Assembly: GCA_035610835.1 (NCBI GenBank) | Contig: CM069449.1 | Span: 38,485,098-38,549,097, forward strand | Reading direction: 5' to 3' | Source: Ophiura sarsii | Taxonomy: Eukaryota > Echinodermata > Ophiuroidea > Amphilepidida > Ophiuridae | Length of the DNA stretch: 64,000 nucleotides | Shown: one piece after another, positions 11,421 through 24,000 of the stretch | Position numbering within the stretch: position 1 is the stretch's first letter | Layout: each line of letters starts with the position of its first letter | Notes under the pieces: generated by a model | Database searches by the model: none | What the model saw: only the letters and a program-made list of their open reading frames with translations | Told to the model about the DNA's origin: nothing | Position numbers and translations under genes: made by a program

Positions 11421-11429
11421 TTTGAAATA

Positions 11430-11915
11430 CTACGGCGGTTACACCGTTCCAACCAAATGTTGATTGATGCTGTTGATTTTTGTCCTGGAACAATTATTAC
11501 TTGAATGACTTTAAGTTCTGCGCCTGTGTAAAGGAAATAAAATGAAACAATAAAAAGAAAATACATTTACTTTACTGACTGAAAAACCTGCCTATATTTT
11601 TATGGACCACTAATATGTGATGAAATGGTTCAATAGTGCAAGTTAACTGTTGAAGTCTAAAACAAATGAATGCAGATGATATTTGCTTCAAGTTTCCCAA
11701 AGTTGTCCAATGTCCACCAAATCTGTTACTCACCAATTCCAGTTATACAAACCTGTCTATACAGGCCTTCTTGAATACCGTACGTACATGCACTTTAATG
11801 GTGGATTTTCCGATCACTTAAATAGCTTTTTTTTATGCCCATCAACATATTTTGATATTAAAAGAAACCCCATACTTTTCTTGCTATTCCTGTAATATGT
11901 TTGGCGCAAGATATG
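11430..11915. other. Upstream region of the four-finger gene
   Basis: This should hold the promoter and 5' leader of the minus-strand gene. I see no recognisable core motif or other exon. Confidence 0.35.
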
Positions 11916-11920
11916 TTCCA

Positions 11921-12186
11921 TTTAGGAATAATTTAGATACCGTTTTCGAACCATTGTATTTGAGCTCAGTAGCTTTTGAGGTCATCGCGACCCCTTCATT
12001 CAGCGTAGTGTTTACTTCCCCTACTTGTCACATGACCACCTTTTGGGCGATCACATGACAGCAGGTCATCGTAGATGACAAGCGGAGAGAAGTAAACACT
12101 ACGCTGAATGAAGGGGTCGTGATGATTTCGAAAGCTAGGGAGCTCAAACACAATGGTTCGTAAAAGGTATCTAAATTATTCCTAAA
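11921..12186. mobile_element. 266-bp near-perfect palindrome
   Basis: Ends TTAGGAATAATTTAGATACC and its inverse (to 12186) continue as one long inverted repeat. It runs through CCCCTTCATTCAGCGTAGTG and CACTACGCTGAATGAAGGGG to a short loop near 12050. No coding content. Confidence 0.8.
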
Positions 12187-12479
12187 ATCATGATCGAACC
12201 CAATATCAGTCTACATGCTTGTTCCATTTTAGCGTTATTACATGTAGGCCAAAATGCAGCTTAAAATTATTGATTGATTGTGCCATACAATAGGATCAGA
12301 ATGAGGCAACAGAGGGGTTGCTAGCATAGGCAGGGTGAGGGGCAGCGATATTAAATAACTCTAACCCTAGAAGTGTAGCAGTGGGGGTGGGCAAAAGAAC
12401 AGGGGGAGGGGATTAGATGGGAGGACCAAAACAATTATGTCCGCCGCCACCTGGAAGTAGTCAATGAGACAGAGCTGAC

Positions 12480-13503
12480 ATGCAGGGGAGATACGTATAC
12501 TTGTAGGAGGTGCCCTCAATTTTCCTGGAATTCAGTTTTTTTGCCTGATGTACGTAATACAGGGTGAGTCAAAAAGACTGCAATAGTGGAAAGAAGCCAT
12601 TTTGTTTTCAAAACCAAAATGAATTTTAAAACTGTTTTAACGTTGCAAGAATGCTGTATTTAATCCTAACTTTGTGTGAAAAGATGAAGTCGATCGCATT
12701 TTTCGTTTGTGTTTGGTGACCCTCTTTGCTGCACAACCAAATTTACCTGTTTGTCCACGAGCACAGTGATTTTCATTTGAAATGGTACACATTGCATTTT
12801 CATATTTGAATATCCCGCCAACAAAAAAATGGAAAATTTCAGTTTTTTTATTAAAATTTAGAACAGTATACGCTTTCATTGCATGGGTACGATTATAATT
12901 GATTATGCTAACTCACATGTAAACAAGAAAGGATGCATCAAATTCCAATAACATCACAAATGAGCTTAAGTTTCCAAATTTGAATGAGAGACACATTTTG
13001 CGATCTGATGCATATTTTGGGTATCTCGTGGACAAACGTGTAAAATGGGTGCACTGGTCAAAAGGTTCACCAAAGACAAACGGAAAATGCGATTGACTTC
13101 ATTTTTTCACAAAGTTAGGATTAAATACATCATTCTTGCAACGTTTAAAAAGTTTTAAAATTCATTTTGGTTTTGAAAACAAAATGGCTTCTTTCCACTA
13201 TTGCAGTCTTTTTGACTCACCCTGTACTAGGGCATTTATACATAACTGCCTTGAAACGGTTTACCTTAATTCGGTGTCTATCGTGTCAATTTGTATGATT
13301 TGGTAATTTTACATCGAAATTATCAGCATAAATTGCTGCAACGGAATATCTATCTAGCGCCATTATTCTAAACCACTTTCCCATAAATTCTTATCATTCG
13401 GGGTACCTATGTACGTACCTTAACTATTTATTAAGTATTGAAAGTTGAAACAATTCATTTCTTCCAAAAAAAAATTCTTCGGCAATCTCTCATTGCCCCT
13501 TTA
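12480..13503. mobile_element. TTAAAGGGGCATTGAG family copy, split by a nested element
   Basis: Left part GGGGAGATACGTA...TGCCCTCAATTTTCCTGGAA and right part ending GGCAATCTCTCATTGCCCCTTTAA match the intact copies at 62896-63282 and 44713-45067. The two halves are separated by the element at 12560-13224, inserted at a TA. Confidence 0.7.
12560..13224. mobile_element. TA-flanked long-TIR element (CAGGGTGAGTCAAAAAGACT)
   Basis: The left end is CAGGGTGAGTCAAAAAGACT. The right end is the inverse, ending TTGACTCACCCTG. TA lies on both sides. Inverted similarity extends over 150 bases (AAGCCATTTTGTTTTCAAAA and its inverse). No transposase. It sits inside an older TTAAAGGGGC element. Confidence 0.85.
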
Positions 13504-13561
13504 ACAATATATTGGAACATGGACTTAAATATGTCTATAAAATAAAGGGTTCAACTAAAAC

Positions 13562-14425
13562 AAGTCCCCCCCCCCCCCACCCCACCTAAAATTAGATCAC
13601 GTTTGTTTGCATATAACTCCACACACAATTACTCGTTTTGAGAAATTGAAATGTTTATAAAAAGGGAAGATGCTTGGCTACCCATAGACATTTTTCCCTT
13701 TTCAATTAAATATCATCTTTACTTTTTGCACAAATTCACATTTCCACAAAATAATGTTTTCAGAAAAAGTGGTACTTTTCAAAATCATAGGCAAGAAAGT
13801 TACGAAAATGTCTCCAGTGCTTTTTAAAATTAATTTCAATTGTCTCTATTTCCCTTTTTTAGCTGGTCCTTATTTGAAATAAAAAATAAAAATGATATTT
13901 TTTCATTCATGACTAGCCAAGTCTTTTCTCTTTTTAGCTGGTCCTTATTTGAAATAAAAATGATATTTTTTTCATTATTGAATAGCCAATAGTGTCCACC
14001 ATTCACATAAATAACTTCCCTGTATCATTTCGGAAAACATCCTTTTGGGGAAAAGTGCCACTTTTCGGAAAACATCATTTCGGTGAAATGAATATGGTAT
14101 TGAAAAGGGGAAACTTTGTGCGAGCGGCCATGCGTTTTCCCTTTTCGTAAATGTTTCAATCTCTCAAAACGCCTTATTGTGTGTGGAGCTATGCTATGCA
14201 ATGCAAACAAATTTGCATGTTCTTGAAAAGTGCCACTTTTTCTGAAAACATCCTTTTTTGGAATGTGACTATTTTGGGAAAGATAATAATGATACTCAAA
14301 TGGGAAACTTTCGATGGGTAGCCAAGTGTTTTTGCTTTTCATAAGCGTTTCAATCTCTCAAAACGTCTAATTGTGTTTAGAGTTATACAAACAAACGTGA
14401 TCTAATTTTAGGGGGGGGGGACTTA
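13562..14425. mobile_element. Large fold-back element bounded by C/G runs
   Basis: The left arm CAAGTCCCC...ACCTAAAATTAGATCACGTT mirrors the right arm AACGTGATCTAATTTTAGGG...GGGGACTT. Inner sections also mirror (CTTGGCTACCCAT / ATGGGTAGCCAAG). AAGTGCCACTTTT and TTTCAAT-TCTCAAAACG recur inside. Confidence 0.75.
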
Positions 14426-14617
14426 CTTTTATTGACCCTTTATAAGTCCATGCTTGGAAAAACTTCATGACATGGCAGATTGTGTAATCAGCATCAATCT
14501 ACAATGTAGACATGTTGATGAAATGAAGTTATTGATCAGCGCTCCCAAGGATAAGAAGGGATAATATATTCATCCATGCATGCCCAGCAAATATGGGACA
14601 AAAGAAACAATTGACTT

Positions 14618-14850
14618 ACTATAGTTCAATCAGTTCCAAATTGGTGAGAAATATTTGTTTTTTATCTATCCGTGTGCATAAGTAATCCAAGCGTATAAGC
14701 GTGATTTTGACATACGCAAGCGTTACGCATACAATGACACTGCGAGCCATATTGCGTCATGCCAGCGTTTTGCGCGCGATGTTCTTCTGAATTAATTCGC
14801 TAAAATGTAAACAGGTTTCACAATTTGGAACTGGCTGAACTATAACTGGG
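14618..14850. mobile_element. Small TIR element, family D copy 1
   Basis: Left ACTATAGTTCAATCAGTTCC(AAATTG) and right CAATTTGGAACTGGCTGAAC(TATA) are inverted. The same ends occur at 23886-24117. Confidence 0.65.
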
Positions 14851-15002
14851 GAGATCAACTTCTAGTTCTTTTCATCAACTTGATAAATATAGACGATGTC
14901 ACCTATAAAACATCACAGCAGCCAAGCAAACACAACAAGCTTGCCTGCCGATGTAGAGTAGGATTTCTCAGGCCAGAGGGTGTAAATATGATCACATGAG
15001 AG

Positions 15003-15242
15003 TTATAGTCGTCGTCAGAATACTTCGGCACTTTTTTCTGTAACAACTGCGTACAGCGTAAACACGGAAGTGCATTGTAGAACAGCGTCACATCTTTGAG
15101 CAGTTCGACGCGTCGCGGCCCCTGTAATCCGATTGGCCGCGATTGTATCTATGGGTCATGAATGTCCCCGCCCACACGCTCAATAACTAGACGCGCGCAT
15201 TGGCGGTTTTAAAAAGTGCTGAAGTATTCTGACGACGACTAT
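15003..15242. mobile_element. Small TIR element
   Basis: Left TATAGTCGTCGTCAGAATAC(TTCGGCACTTTTT) is mirrored at the right by AAAAAGTGCTGAAGTATTCTGACGACGACTATA in inverse. It is about 240 bases; the interior ORF is a shadow. Confidence 0.75.
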
Positions 15243-15249
15243 AGTACAT

Positions 15250-16550
15250 GTAGGTAATTATTTTATTTTATATAGACATTCATTTACTGAGGGTTAACAA
15301 TACAAAATGTAAATGAATAATTATCAATATTACAATTATTCATCCCACTGTAATATTATATAATTATTAATTTTAAAAAGAGTTTAATAAATTCTTATTT
15401 ACATACAAATACAAAACAACTAAGTACAAACATTGATTATTAACATAGAATAGCTTACACTTTCTTACAGTACACTCTGAAAATATAAAAAACGTTATGA
15501 TATAATTTGACAGGCTTATTTTGTCAAACATCACCATTCAAGTTCAACTTGTTCATAGTTTATAGTGTGAAATGCGGTGAGTGAACGTGAAGTTCAATCA
15601 CTCAGATCAGACAAGTCTTACAACTTACTACAACTTACAAGTCGTTGTTGTGGATGATGATGACAGAGAATATCAATATAAAGTGTTTATTTCTAGATCA
15701 AATAGTTTTCTTTCCTGTTACAAAATACAGTAATACGTGTGCTAGTCAAAACATAAAATATCATGTTTTAAAACAAAGCCGAATATGTTATGAGCTATGC
15801 ACCGCATGCATCATTGTGTGCCATACCTCCTCTTGTTTATTCATCGCTCATCATTGTCATCATGCTTATCATTTTTGGTTTGCCCTCAGGAATTAAACCC
15901 CCGAATTAAAACTTTTTATTTATCGCACACGTCCTTTACCTTGATTATCGTTCACTTGAATATTCCGGTAGCATTTTGTAAAATAATTATGCAGTCAAAT
16001 CGTTTGATTTTTCTCTCAAACCAGTCATTCCGGTGGCCTTTTATTTTCCCGTATTTTAAGTCATCCAGCCATTGTCTTCAGCTAAATTGCCAATTTATTA
16101 TTGTTAGCTGATTAAACAAAGGGCTGACATCCTGATATTATTTTGCACGCGAAACTCGTAAATTTAAAGGGAACGGATGCCCTGAGGGGTCAGATTGTTT
16201 GACAGAATTGCACAATTATTCACAGGGAAATGATACCGGGAATGATACGTTATACGTATCATCTGTGCATGGACTTATATATTAGTCCATGATCTGTGGT
16301 ATGATTTATCGTTCATGATAGATAAAAGAACAAGTTTGACCTTGAGTGACTTATAATATCAATGATTGTTGAAAACGGTTCACTACACATGACTGGGCAA
16401 GCCTGCATTTGCGGGAACTCAATAGCACTTTGAAGTTCAAGTTCACTTACGTTTTAGGTCACATGCCCGCATACACGTTTGGGTCTGCCCCGATAGCCAC
16501 TTGAAAATGTATAAGTGTCACCTGGCCGGTGTGTGTGCGCCTGTCAGTGC
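15250..16550. other. Gene-free AT-rich stretch
   Basis: No exon with credible splice sites or domain. A short palindrome, ATGGACTTATATATTAGTCCAT, occurs near 16270. Confidence 0.4.
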
Positions 16551-16578
16551 TAAACATTTTCGGCAGACGAAGCGGCCA

Positions 16579-16606
16579 CCCCCCCCCCCCCCCCCCCCCC
16601 CACCCC
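16579..16606. repeat. Poly-C run
   Basis: A run of about 28 C bases (with a flanking CCACC). Similar runs occur at 39038-39065 and in several element ends. Length may be unreliable in assembly. Confidence 0.8.
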
Positions 16607-16974
16607 GCTTCGGGTAGGAGGGGGCAGGATATATAACATTTGTATTTCATCAGTTTATGTATTTGTTTGTTTGTTTCGATCCATAGACACACACAAACGC
16701 TTTGTTCCTAGGACCAGCAAGGATTCCTTGGGCCAGGCTAATACCCTTTATAGTCTAGTCTACTAGATCGATAATAAAAATAAAAACGAATCCTTTGTTA
16801 GTTGAAACCTAGTTTTTGTTTTGTTTTGCTTTGTTTTTCTTTCTAGCGTTAGATGCACTGTGGAAGAATTTCCTATTTATCTCGTTTTCTATATAATAAA
16901 TAAGTAAATGAGTAAATAAATAAATAAAAAATAACAATAATAATAAAAGAATAAAACAACTTAAAAGAATAAAA

Positions 16975-17065
16975 TAATAAAATAATAAAACAATAAAACA
17001 ATAAAACAATAAAACAATAAAACAATAAAACAATAAAACAATAAAACAATAAAACAATAAAATAA
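16975..17065. repeat. (AATAAAAC)n microsatellite
   Basis: About ten octamer copies of AATAAAAC. They produce artificial Leu/Phe/Tyr-rich reading frames on the minus strand. The wider 16800-17250 region is AATAA-rich. Confidence 0.9.
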
Positions 17066-18109
17066 ATAAATACATAAATAAATACATGACAAATAAATAT
17101 ATCATGGATCGACATGACATTTTTGATACCTTTGAATAGAGTGCTCAATTCCACAAGGAAGAACATAATAAAACTTCAAAGTAGTAGACCTTCTGCAATA
17201 TTTAAAAATAGGTAAATAATAGATAAAACATAGAAAAGAATAGATACAAAATGTAATAAAGGACACACCATTAGATTTTCAGGATGGTGGGGGTAGGAAG
17301 TTTTCGGAAGAACCCCCCCTGATGAGTAGAAAAAAGAAAAAAATATTCTACCCCACCCAATTCAATATGAATTTAATACATTTTTTTTAAAAATGCCAAT
17401 TCGGCGCAAAACCCCCCCCCCCCGCCCCCTTACGACGGCAAACAAAAAGAATTTCCCCCTGAACCCAACTTCCTACAACCCCCTCCCCCCTTGAAAATGT
17501 AATGGTGCGTAAGTGATATGTACCTCTTTTTGCCCATTCATCATTCACAAATCACAATTCACATTTCACCTACAGAATCCTAAACCGATAATTTATGTTG
17601 AACATTCATAATGATGTCAGCCCAGTATAAAAATGAAATAATAATTTTCTTTATTAGGTGCCCTGTTGCCTTTTACCTTATTTACGAATATCAACAATAA
17701 ATGATAAGAATAAGTTACGCTAAACCAGCAAAAGTTAATTAAAGGGATCACAACAACAAGAGGGCGGAGTTCGTCTATTTTCACTTTCATTCATATGAAG
17801 CACGGGTGAGCACGGATGATAAACATTGATGATTAGATGATGCTTACTACTACTAGTACTACGATTGTTATAGGAAAGGAACTGAATTCCCAAATGGAAG
17901 GACAAGGTTAATGATTATTAAGGCGAAATTAGAAGTAATAAAACAAGGCAAAAGTCATCTTTTCAGTCATGTCAGTCGTCAGTGACAGTGTCAGTCAGTC
18001 AGTCAAACCATGAAAGTAAGTCAAAGTCTCAAACATAAACCTGCCGAATTCCACAACCTATCGATGGCATTCAATCTTTGATTGTGGTTACTTACTTTGC
18101 AATTGCAAC

Positions 18110-18570
18110 ACCACAGTCGAGATCAAATGCACAACGTTATATTATGTACAAAATTAATCAAATATGTTCTTGAAAAGTTACGGAACAGCTATGATTGTTA
18201 CGGTCGGGCTGGCATCTCACAAACACAAAACTGAACAAGGCTTCACAAAGGCTTTGAATAGTCACGAGGGGAAATTGCGCTAGATCAAGTGTAGTGATCA
18301 AATGCACTACATGTTTCTGTTAGACTGCCAGTTATGTACAAAATTAATCAAATAAGTTCTTGAAAAGTTACGGAACAGGTACGATTCTTCGGTCGGCCGG
18401 ACATCTCACAAACACAAACTGCATAAGGGTCACAAGGGGAAATTGCACTAGATCGAGTGTAGTGTAACATGCACGATTGTACGGAACAGCTAAGATTCTC
18501 ACCGTACAGCGGACGTCTCACAAACACAAACTGCACAATGGTCAATATGAGGGAAAATTGTGCTAGATCA
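18110..18570. repeat. About 200-bp tandem repeat, two copies plus a partial third
   Basis: TATGTACAAAATTAATCAAA, TTCTTGAAAAGTTACGGAAC and CATCTCACAAACACAAA recur at about 18136 and 18335. A third partial unit follows from about 18479. Confidence 0.75.
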
Positions 18571-18826
18571 AATCAAAACGTGTATGCAGATATGTCAGAA
18601 CCATGCACGTAGGGCTGCGCCATCATTTTTTAAAATTTTCGATCCAAGAATACAACATTTAAAACTAGTCCTCCCACTTCCATTGTAATTTGTGACGTGT
18701 TCTACTGAAACCAGACACAATTGGGCAAGCCATCAAAATTGAGTTACATGTAGTAATTGATTATAAAAGTAGAGATCTTCAGCTTTACAATAGTACCTTT
18801 TTTATTTGAATCGGACTTCCCAAAGC

Positions 18827-20180
18827 AGATACTTCCCCACATTTGGTGGCAGCGGTGGGATACTTCCCCATAGTTGGTGGCAGCGGTGGGATACTACCCC
18901 ACAGGTAGTGGGATGCTGTGGTAGTGGTGGGGTACTATCCCACAGTTGGTGGCAGCGGTGGGATACTTCCCCGCAGTTGGTGGCAGCGGTGGGATACTTC
19001 CCCATAGTTGGTGGCAGTGGTGGGATACTACCCCTCAGTTGGTGGCAACGGTGGGATGCTGTGGTAGTGGTGGGATACCTCCCCTCAGTTGGTGGCAGTG
19101 GTGGGATTCTTCCCCGCAGTTGGTGGCAGCGGTGGGATACTTCCCCACAGTTGGTGGCAGTAGTGGGATACTTCCCCACAGTTGGTGACCGCGGTGGGAT
19201 ACTACCCCACAGTTTGTGGCAGCGGTCATGCTATCCCACAGTTGGTTGCAGGATGCTATCCCACAGTTGGTGGCAGCGGTGCGATACTTTCGGATACTTC
19301 CCCAATCCCCACAGTTGGTGGCAGCAGCAATGGGATACTATTCCACAGTTGGTGACAGTTGTGGGATACTACATGTACCCCACCGTTGGTGGCAGTGGTG
19401 GGATACTTTCCCACAGTCGGTGGCAGCGATGGGGTGCTGTGGTAGTGGTGGGGTACTATCCCACAGTTGGTGGCAGCGGTGGGATACTTCCCCGCAGTTG
19501 GTGGCAGCGGTGGGATACTTCCCCATAGTTGGTGGCAGTGGTGGGATACTACCCCTCAGTTGGTGGCAGCGGTGGGATGCTGTGGTAGTGGTGGGGTACT
19601 ATCCCACAGTTGGTGGCAGCGGTGGGATACTTCCCCGCAGTTGGTGGCAGCGGTGGGATACTTCCCCATAGTTGGTGGCAGTGGTGGGATACTACCCCTC
19701 AGTTGGTGGCAACGGTGGGATGCTGTGGTAGTGATGGGATACTTCCCCTCAGTTGGTGGCAGTGATGGGATACTTCCCTGCAGTTGGTGGCAGCGGTGGG
19801 ATACTTCCCCACAGTTGGTGGCAGTAGTGGGATACTTCCCCACAGTTGGTGACCGCGGTGGGATACTACCCCACAGTTGGTGGCAGCAGTCATGCTATCC
19901 CACAGTTGGTTGCAGGATGCTATCCCACAGTTGGTGGCAGCGGTGCGATTCTTTCGGATACTTCCCCAATCCCCACAGTTGGTGGCAGCAGCAATGGGAT
20001 ACTATCAGTTGGTGACAGTTGTGGGATACTACCCCACCGTTGGTGGCAGTGGTGGGATACTTTCCCACAGTTGGTGGCAGCGATGGGGCAATTCCCTACA
20101 GTTGGTGGCAGGGGTGAGATGCTTCCCCACACTTGGTGGCAGCCATGGGATACTGCGACACATATGGTTGGATACTGCCC
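18827..20180. repeat. 31-bp minisatellite (CAGTTGGTGGCAGCGGTGGG type)
   Basis: The basic unit is 31 bases, containing CAGTTGGTGGCAGCGGTGGG followed by ATACTTCCCCA. GGATGCTGTGGTAGTGGTGGG variants mark higher-order blocks at about 18911, 19434 and 19577. Because 31 is not a multiple of three, all frames on both strands remain open for long distances (up to 240 codons). This gives Trp/Gly/Ser-rich frames that should not be annotated as genes. It lies about 0.5 kb upstream of the large zinc-finger gene. Confidence 0.92.
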
Positions 20181-20314
20181 GTCCTTGTAAGAAATATACA
20201 GCCTTACATACTTCCAAATCCCAGCACGGAATGATTGATGCCCATGATTCAATGAATGTGTTGAGATGTTAATCAAATACTAATGTTATTGTTCTTCCTA
20301 TTTTATTTGTTTCA

Positions 20315-20681
20315 GTTTCAGTTTTACCAATGGATACCAATCGGCAAGTGTATACTGCTAGATCATGTATGTTTATGGCATCAGGACTAATTGAGATGCT
20401 CCCTTTTTCATGAAATCAATAGCTGGTAGCAATGAAACATGATGCAAGATTTATTTGTTTTCTTCAAAACTGGATTCCAAGTACTAATGTATGGGATCAC
20501 AATGATGCTCAGTACTAAGAAAGGTGAACTCAACAATGTGAATGGTATCAGTTGTTCAAAACATTGAACCATTGATAGAGCACATTATCCTCAACATATT
20601 GACGAGGTTTTCTGGTCAGTAGCTGGCAATGTTGAGAAACAATTGATCTCATGAAATGTGATGATGTTATAAAAAAGCAAG
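20315..20681 (+). other. Possible 5' leader exon of the large zinc-finger gene
   Basis: TATTTTATTTGTTTCAG ends near 20315 and looks like an acceptor. Downstream, stops occur in all frames before ATG 20682, including TAA four codons before it, so this would be untranslated leader with short upstream ORFs. Inference only. Confidence 0.35.
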
Positions 20682-21027
20682 ATGAAGAAAGACTTACGGA
20701 CTAGAGAACGGAAGCAAATGAGATTGCGCAGGACTGATGAAAAAAGTCTATTGGGGAAACCAGTCAAGAAAGATTTTACATCCAAGAGAGATGATCACAT
20801 GACTGCACATACATGTACTTTGGATGACAAGGTCAGAGTTCAAGAAAAGACTCACAAAAGCGGTAACAAGCATTTCCCATGTGGGCAGTGTAAGGAGACC
20901 TTTGTTGACAAGAAAGATTTAAGGAAACACCAGCAAGCTGAGTGTACAGTCACCCTTCTGTGTGAATTGTGTGGCAAAAGTTTTGAAACCAGTAAGGGCC
21001 TGCAATCACACAAGAAAACACACTCCG
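20682..21027 (+). CDS. Large zinc-finger gene, coding exon 1
   Basis: Encodes the basic N-terminus, a C2HC finger (CGQCKETF...HQQAEC) and finger A1 (CELCGKSF...HKKTH). The donor is TCCG|GTAAGT, phase 1. Reading past the donor gives an unrelated tail with an internal palindrome (CACTATGTC / GACATAGTG near 21077-21163). Confidence 0.8.
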
Positions 21028-24000
21028 GTAAGTCAGCATGTTACCCTAGAACTGGAATCGGTCGCTCCTTACTCATACACTATGTCGGAGACCGAGGCAT
21101 CACAGGAGACAGGCCTACTGCCCAGGACCATCTCCCGCATGGTCTCCGACTCTCTGACATAGTGTACAGTGAGCTGCCAGCAACTGATACCAGTTCTAGT
21201 TCACCCTCAAAATCCCTGAGCATTATTAATATTCATATTGTAGTACACCAACCACACTAGTGTATGTATTGATGCGCTATTGGTGAGAATGCCTATTTGT
21301 TACCACCCACTTTACTTTAACCCTAACCTTAGGCCAAAAAAAAAAGAGTTTGTGTTGCCCTCACAAGCCTAAAATCGGGAAGGTCGGCCGGCCCGGATTT
21401 TTTAAAATATTTTTTTTAGATACCAAATCAACCATTTTATACCTATTATTTCAGTCAACATGTGTGAAGATACATGTACTAAGGTAAATGCATACTGGCT
21501 GTATTTTCTACCCAATGGTGAATATTTTCTTGAAGTACACATCCATGAAAAAATATTCACCCTTGATTCTTTAACAGAAACTGCTTGAAAGTATGGAATA
21601 TTCACATATTGTATACTGAATTAAAGACAACGATGGAGAGAATGAGACTAAATAAAAACAATTTACTAGTTGCATTTTCTTTCTCATGCATGGAGTACAA
21701 ACCCGAGCTTGTTGTTTGGTTTTCTGGGTTTCGTTGGCTATTACTGTACACACATTTATCAACCGGAAGATAGGTAAAAATAGTGTTGAAATGTAAAAAA
21801 AAATCTTAAAAAAATCTTAATTTTTTTAAATTTTTTTTTAAAAAAACGGCCCACAAAACCCATTTTTTGTTGCCTTATCAGAGGCCACAGCAAATAGCCT
21901 CTGCCGTGTGCTTCATGATTCTATCTCGTGGCACGATCCAGCGAGCTGTCAAATGGTCTCAGAAAAGTTAACTTTTTCGAGCTCCCCCATTAGCGCAATC
22001 AGTTAGTCTTCCGCCTGCCACACAGGAGGCCCGGGTTCGATCCCCCGCGCAGGCAAACAGTGATCCTTCCCCAAAAATTTGACCCATTTTCTCCCTGATA
22101 GTTTAATTGTCAAAAACTCGTCGGGGAAGTTAGGGTTAATGAATCTGATATGAATAACACCTGTTCCAAAACATCATCCCTATTTTGACATATTATACAA
22201 ACAGTCAAACACCTCTACAAAAAGTACATTACATATACCGTATTATCCCTATTAAGCGCCCAGGACCTTATAAGCGCCCACCCCTGTTTTTCTCAATGAC
22301 TACCAACAAACAATCCCTTATAAGCGCCCACCTTTTCAAATGGTTAGTATCCTCAAATGACCACTTGTACATATTTCATTTTAGTACATGAAATGGTCAG
22401 CCTCCTCAAATGACCAATTGTACATATTCGTTAGTACGTCAAGTGGTCAGCCTTCTCAAATTTCCACTTGTACATTGTATTTAGTACATCAAATGGTCAG
22501 CATCTTCAAATGACCATCAAATAGTCAGCATCTTCAAATGACCATCATGTTCAAATGACCACTTGTACATTTTATTTAGTAACATACATGTAATAAGCGC
22601 CCACCCAAAATGACTTTGCTAACCGCCCTGGGCGCTTAATAGGGATAATACGGTAAGTTAACTTACAGGGAAAAGAAGAACAAGTTCATACTTCATCAGC
22701 AGGGCCATAAAAAAGGCAAATTTCCCAGGAACATAATTTGTATGTAAACATTTCCTTTTGTCCAGCCATATTTATCAGTCCATCAAGGAATGGACTGGTA
22801 TGAGTCAGAGTAGCTTGGAGAAAGATGATCCGGAGATGTGAACATATGGCAGCCAATCGTCACAACTGACGGAGGTCCAAAGTAGGCATGGCAATCTTAA
22901 TCATATTGAGGGTTTGTTTCCCATAAAGGAAAAAGAAGTGTTTATCACTCAAGACTAAATGGTTCACTTATGTTTTGTCAACATCTTATTTGATGACATG
23001 TCATATTTCTTGTGTGTTTTATCTCAGTTGACAAACCCCAGACTAAGCAATTCAAGTGTAGAGAATGCGGCAAAGAATACCGTACTCGTGGCGATCTCCG
23101 ACTTCATGGCATCAACCATCACGGGGTAAAGTCATCTTTTTCATGTCAACTTTGTAATAAGCATTTCCTGAACAACAGTAGACTATCGGAGCATGTCAGG
23201 ATAGCCCACACAGGAGAAAAGGTATGGTACATGTATTATACTGTGAAATACTGTCATTTGGCGGATACTTTATTCCGCGAATTTAAAAGACCTAAATAAT
23301 ATATAATCTGGAAATGTTACTGTTACTTTCAATGTAAAATTGTCAGTTTCGTGGGTATCTAATTTGCAAATCCACACCCCTCAAGTGGTTTTACAGTAAT
23401 CTATTTCACTTCCACTGGACACAAAGAAGATTCCTTGTGCAGTCCAGCATGATTAGCATAACCACAGGGCTTTTCCCCAAACAAACAGTGCCAAACATGT
23501 GCTGTAGTCGTCCGACTTCAACCTGATGCTTGATACAGATAGGCATACTTAGGCTACATGTATTTAGTTAAGTACAAAATAGGCAAGCCTGGTTGCTTTA
23601 AGAATTGAATAAAATAGCGTATTGGAATTAAAAAGATATGCAGTAGCAAAGTTTATTACTAATTTGGAGGTCATTCACCAGGTGCATTGAATGAGGACTC
23701 GAGGAGGGTTGGGGTGCGAACCATGTTGCAAACACTTTCGTGCTTCCTCAGTAACTTAAGATCTCTCTATTGTGTTGGGTATACATGTAGTTCAGCTTGA
23801 ATGTTACCCAATTAAACACTAGTGAGTGGATTTTATCTTTAAGATGTCTGAACCTTCTGCCACCCACCCTCACCCCACACCCACAACTATAGTTTGATAA
23901 GTTCCAAATGGCGAAGCCTTCTTACCGTAAGGAATGAATTCAGAAGGATGCTGGCGCGCATGAAGGTAACAAGCGCACTGTACATCATATGCATGTTGCG

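Noticed and set aside
16809..17166. Leu/Phe/Tyr-rich membrane-like frames on the minus strand
   Set aside because: Complement of the AATAAAAC microsatellite.
18802..20276. Long Trp/Gly/Ser-rich frames on both strands (up to 240 codons)
   Set aside because: Products of the 31-bp minisatellite, which lacks stops in every frame.
21979..22055. Functional tRNA-Gly gene
   Set aside because: T and anticodon arms fit, but the acceptor stem does not pair and a SINE-like tail follows.
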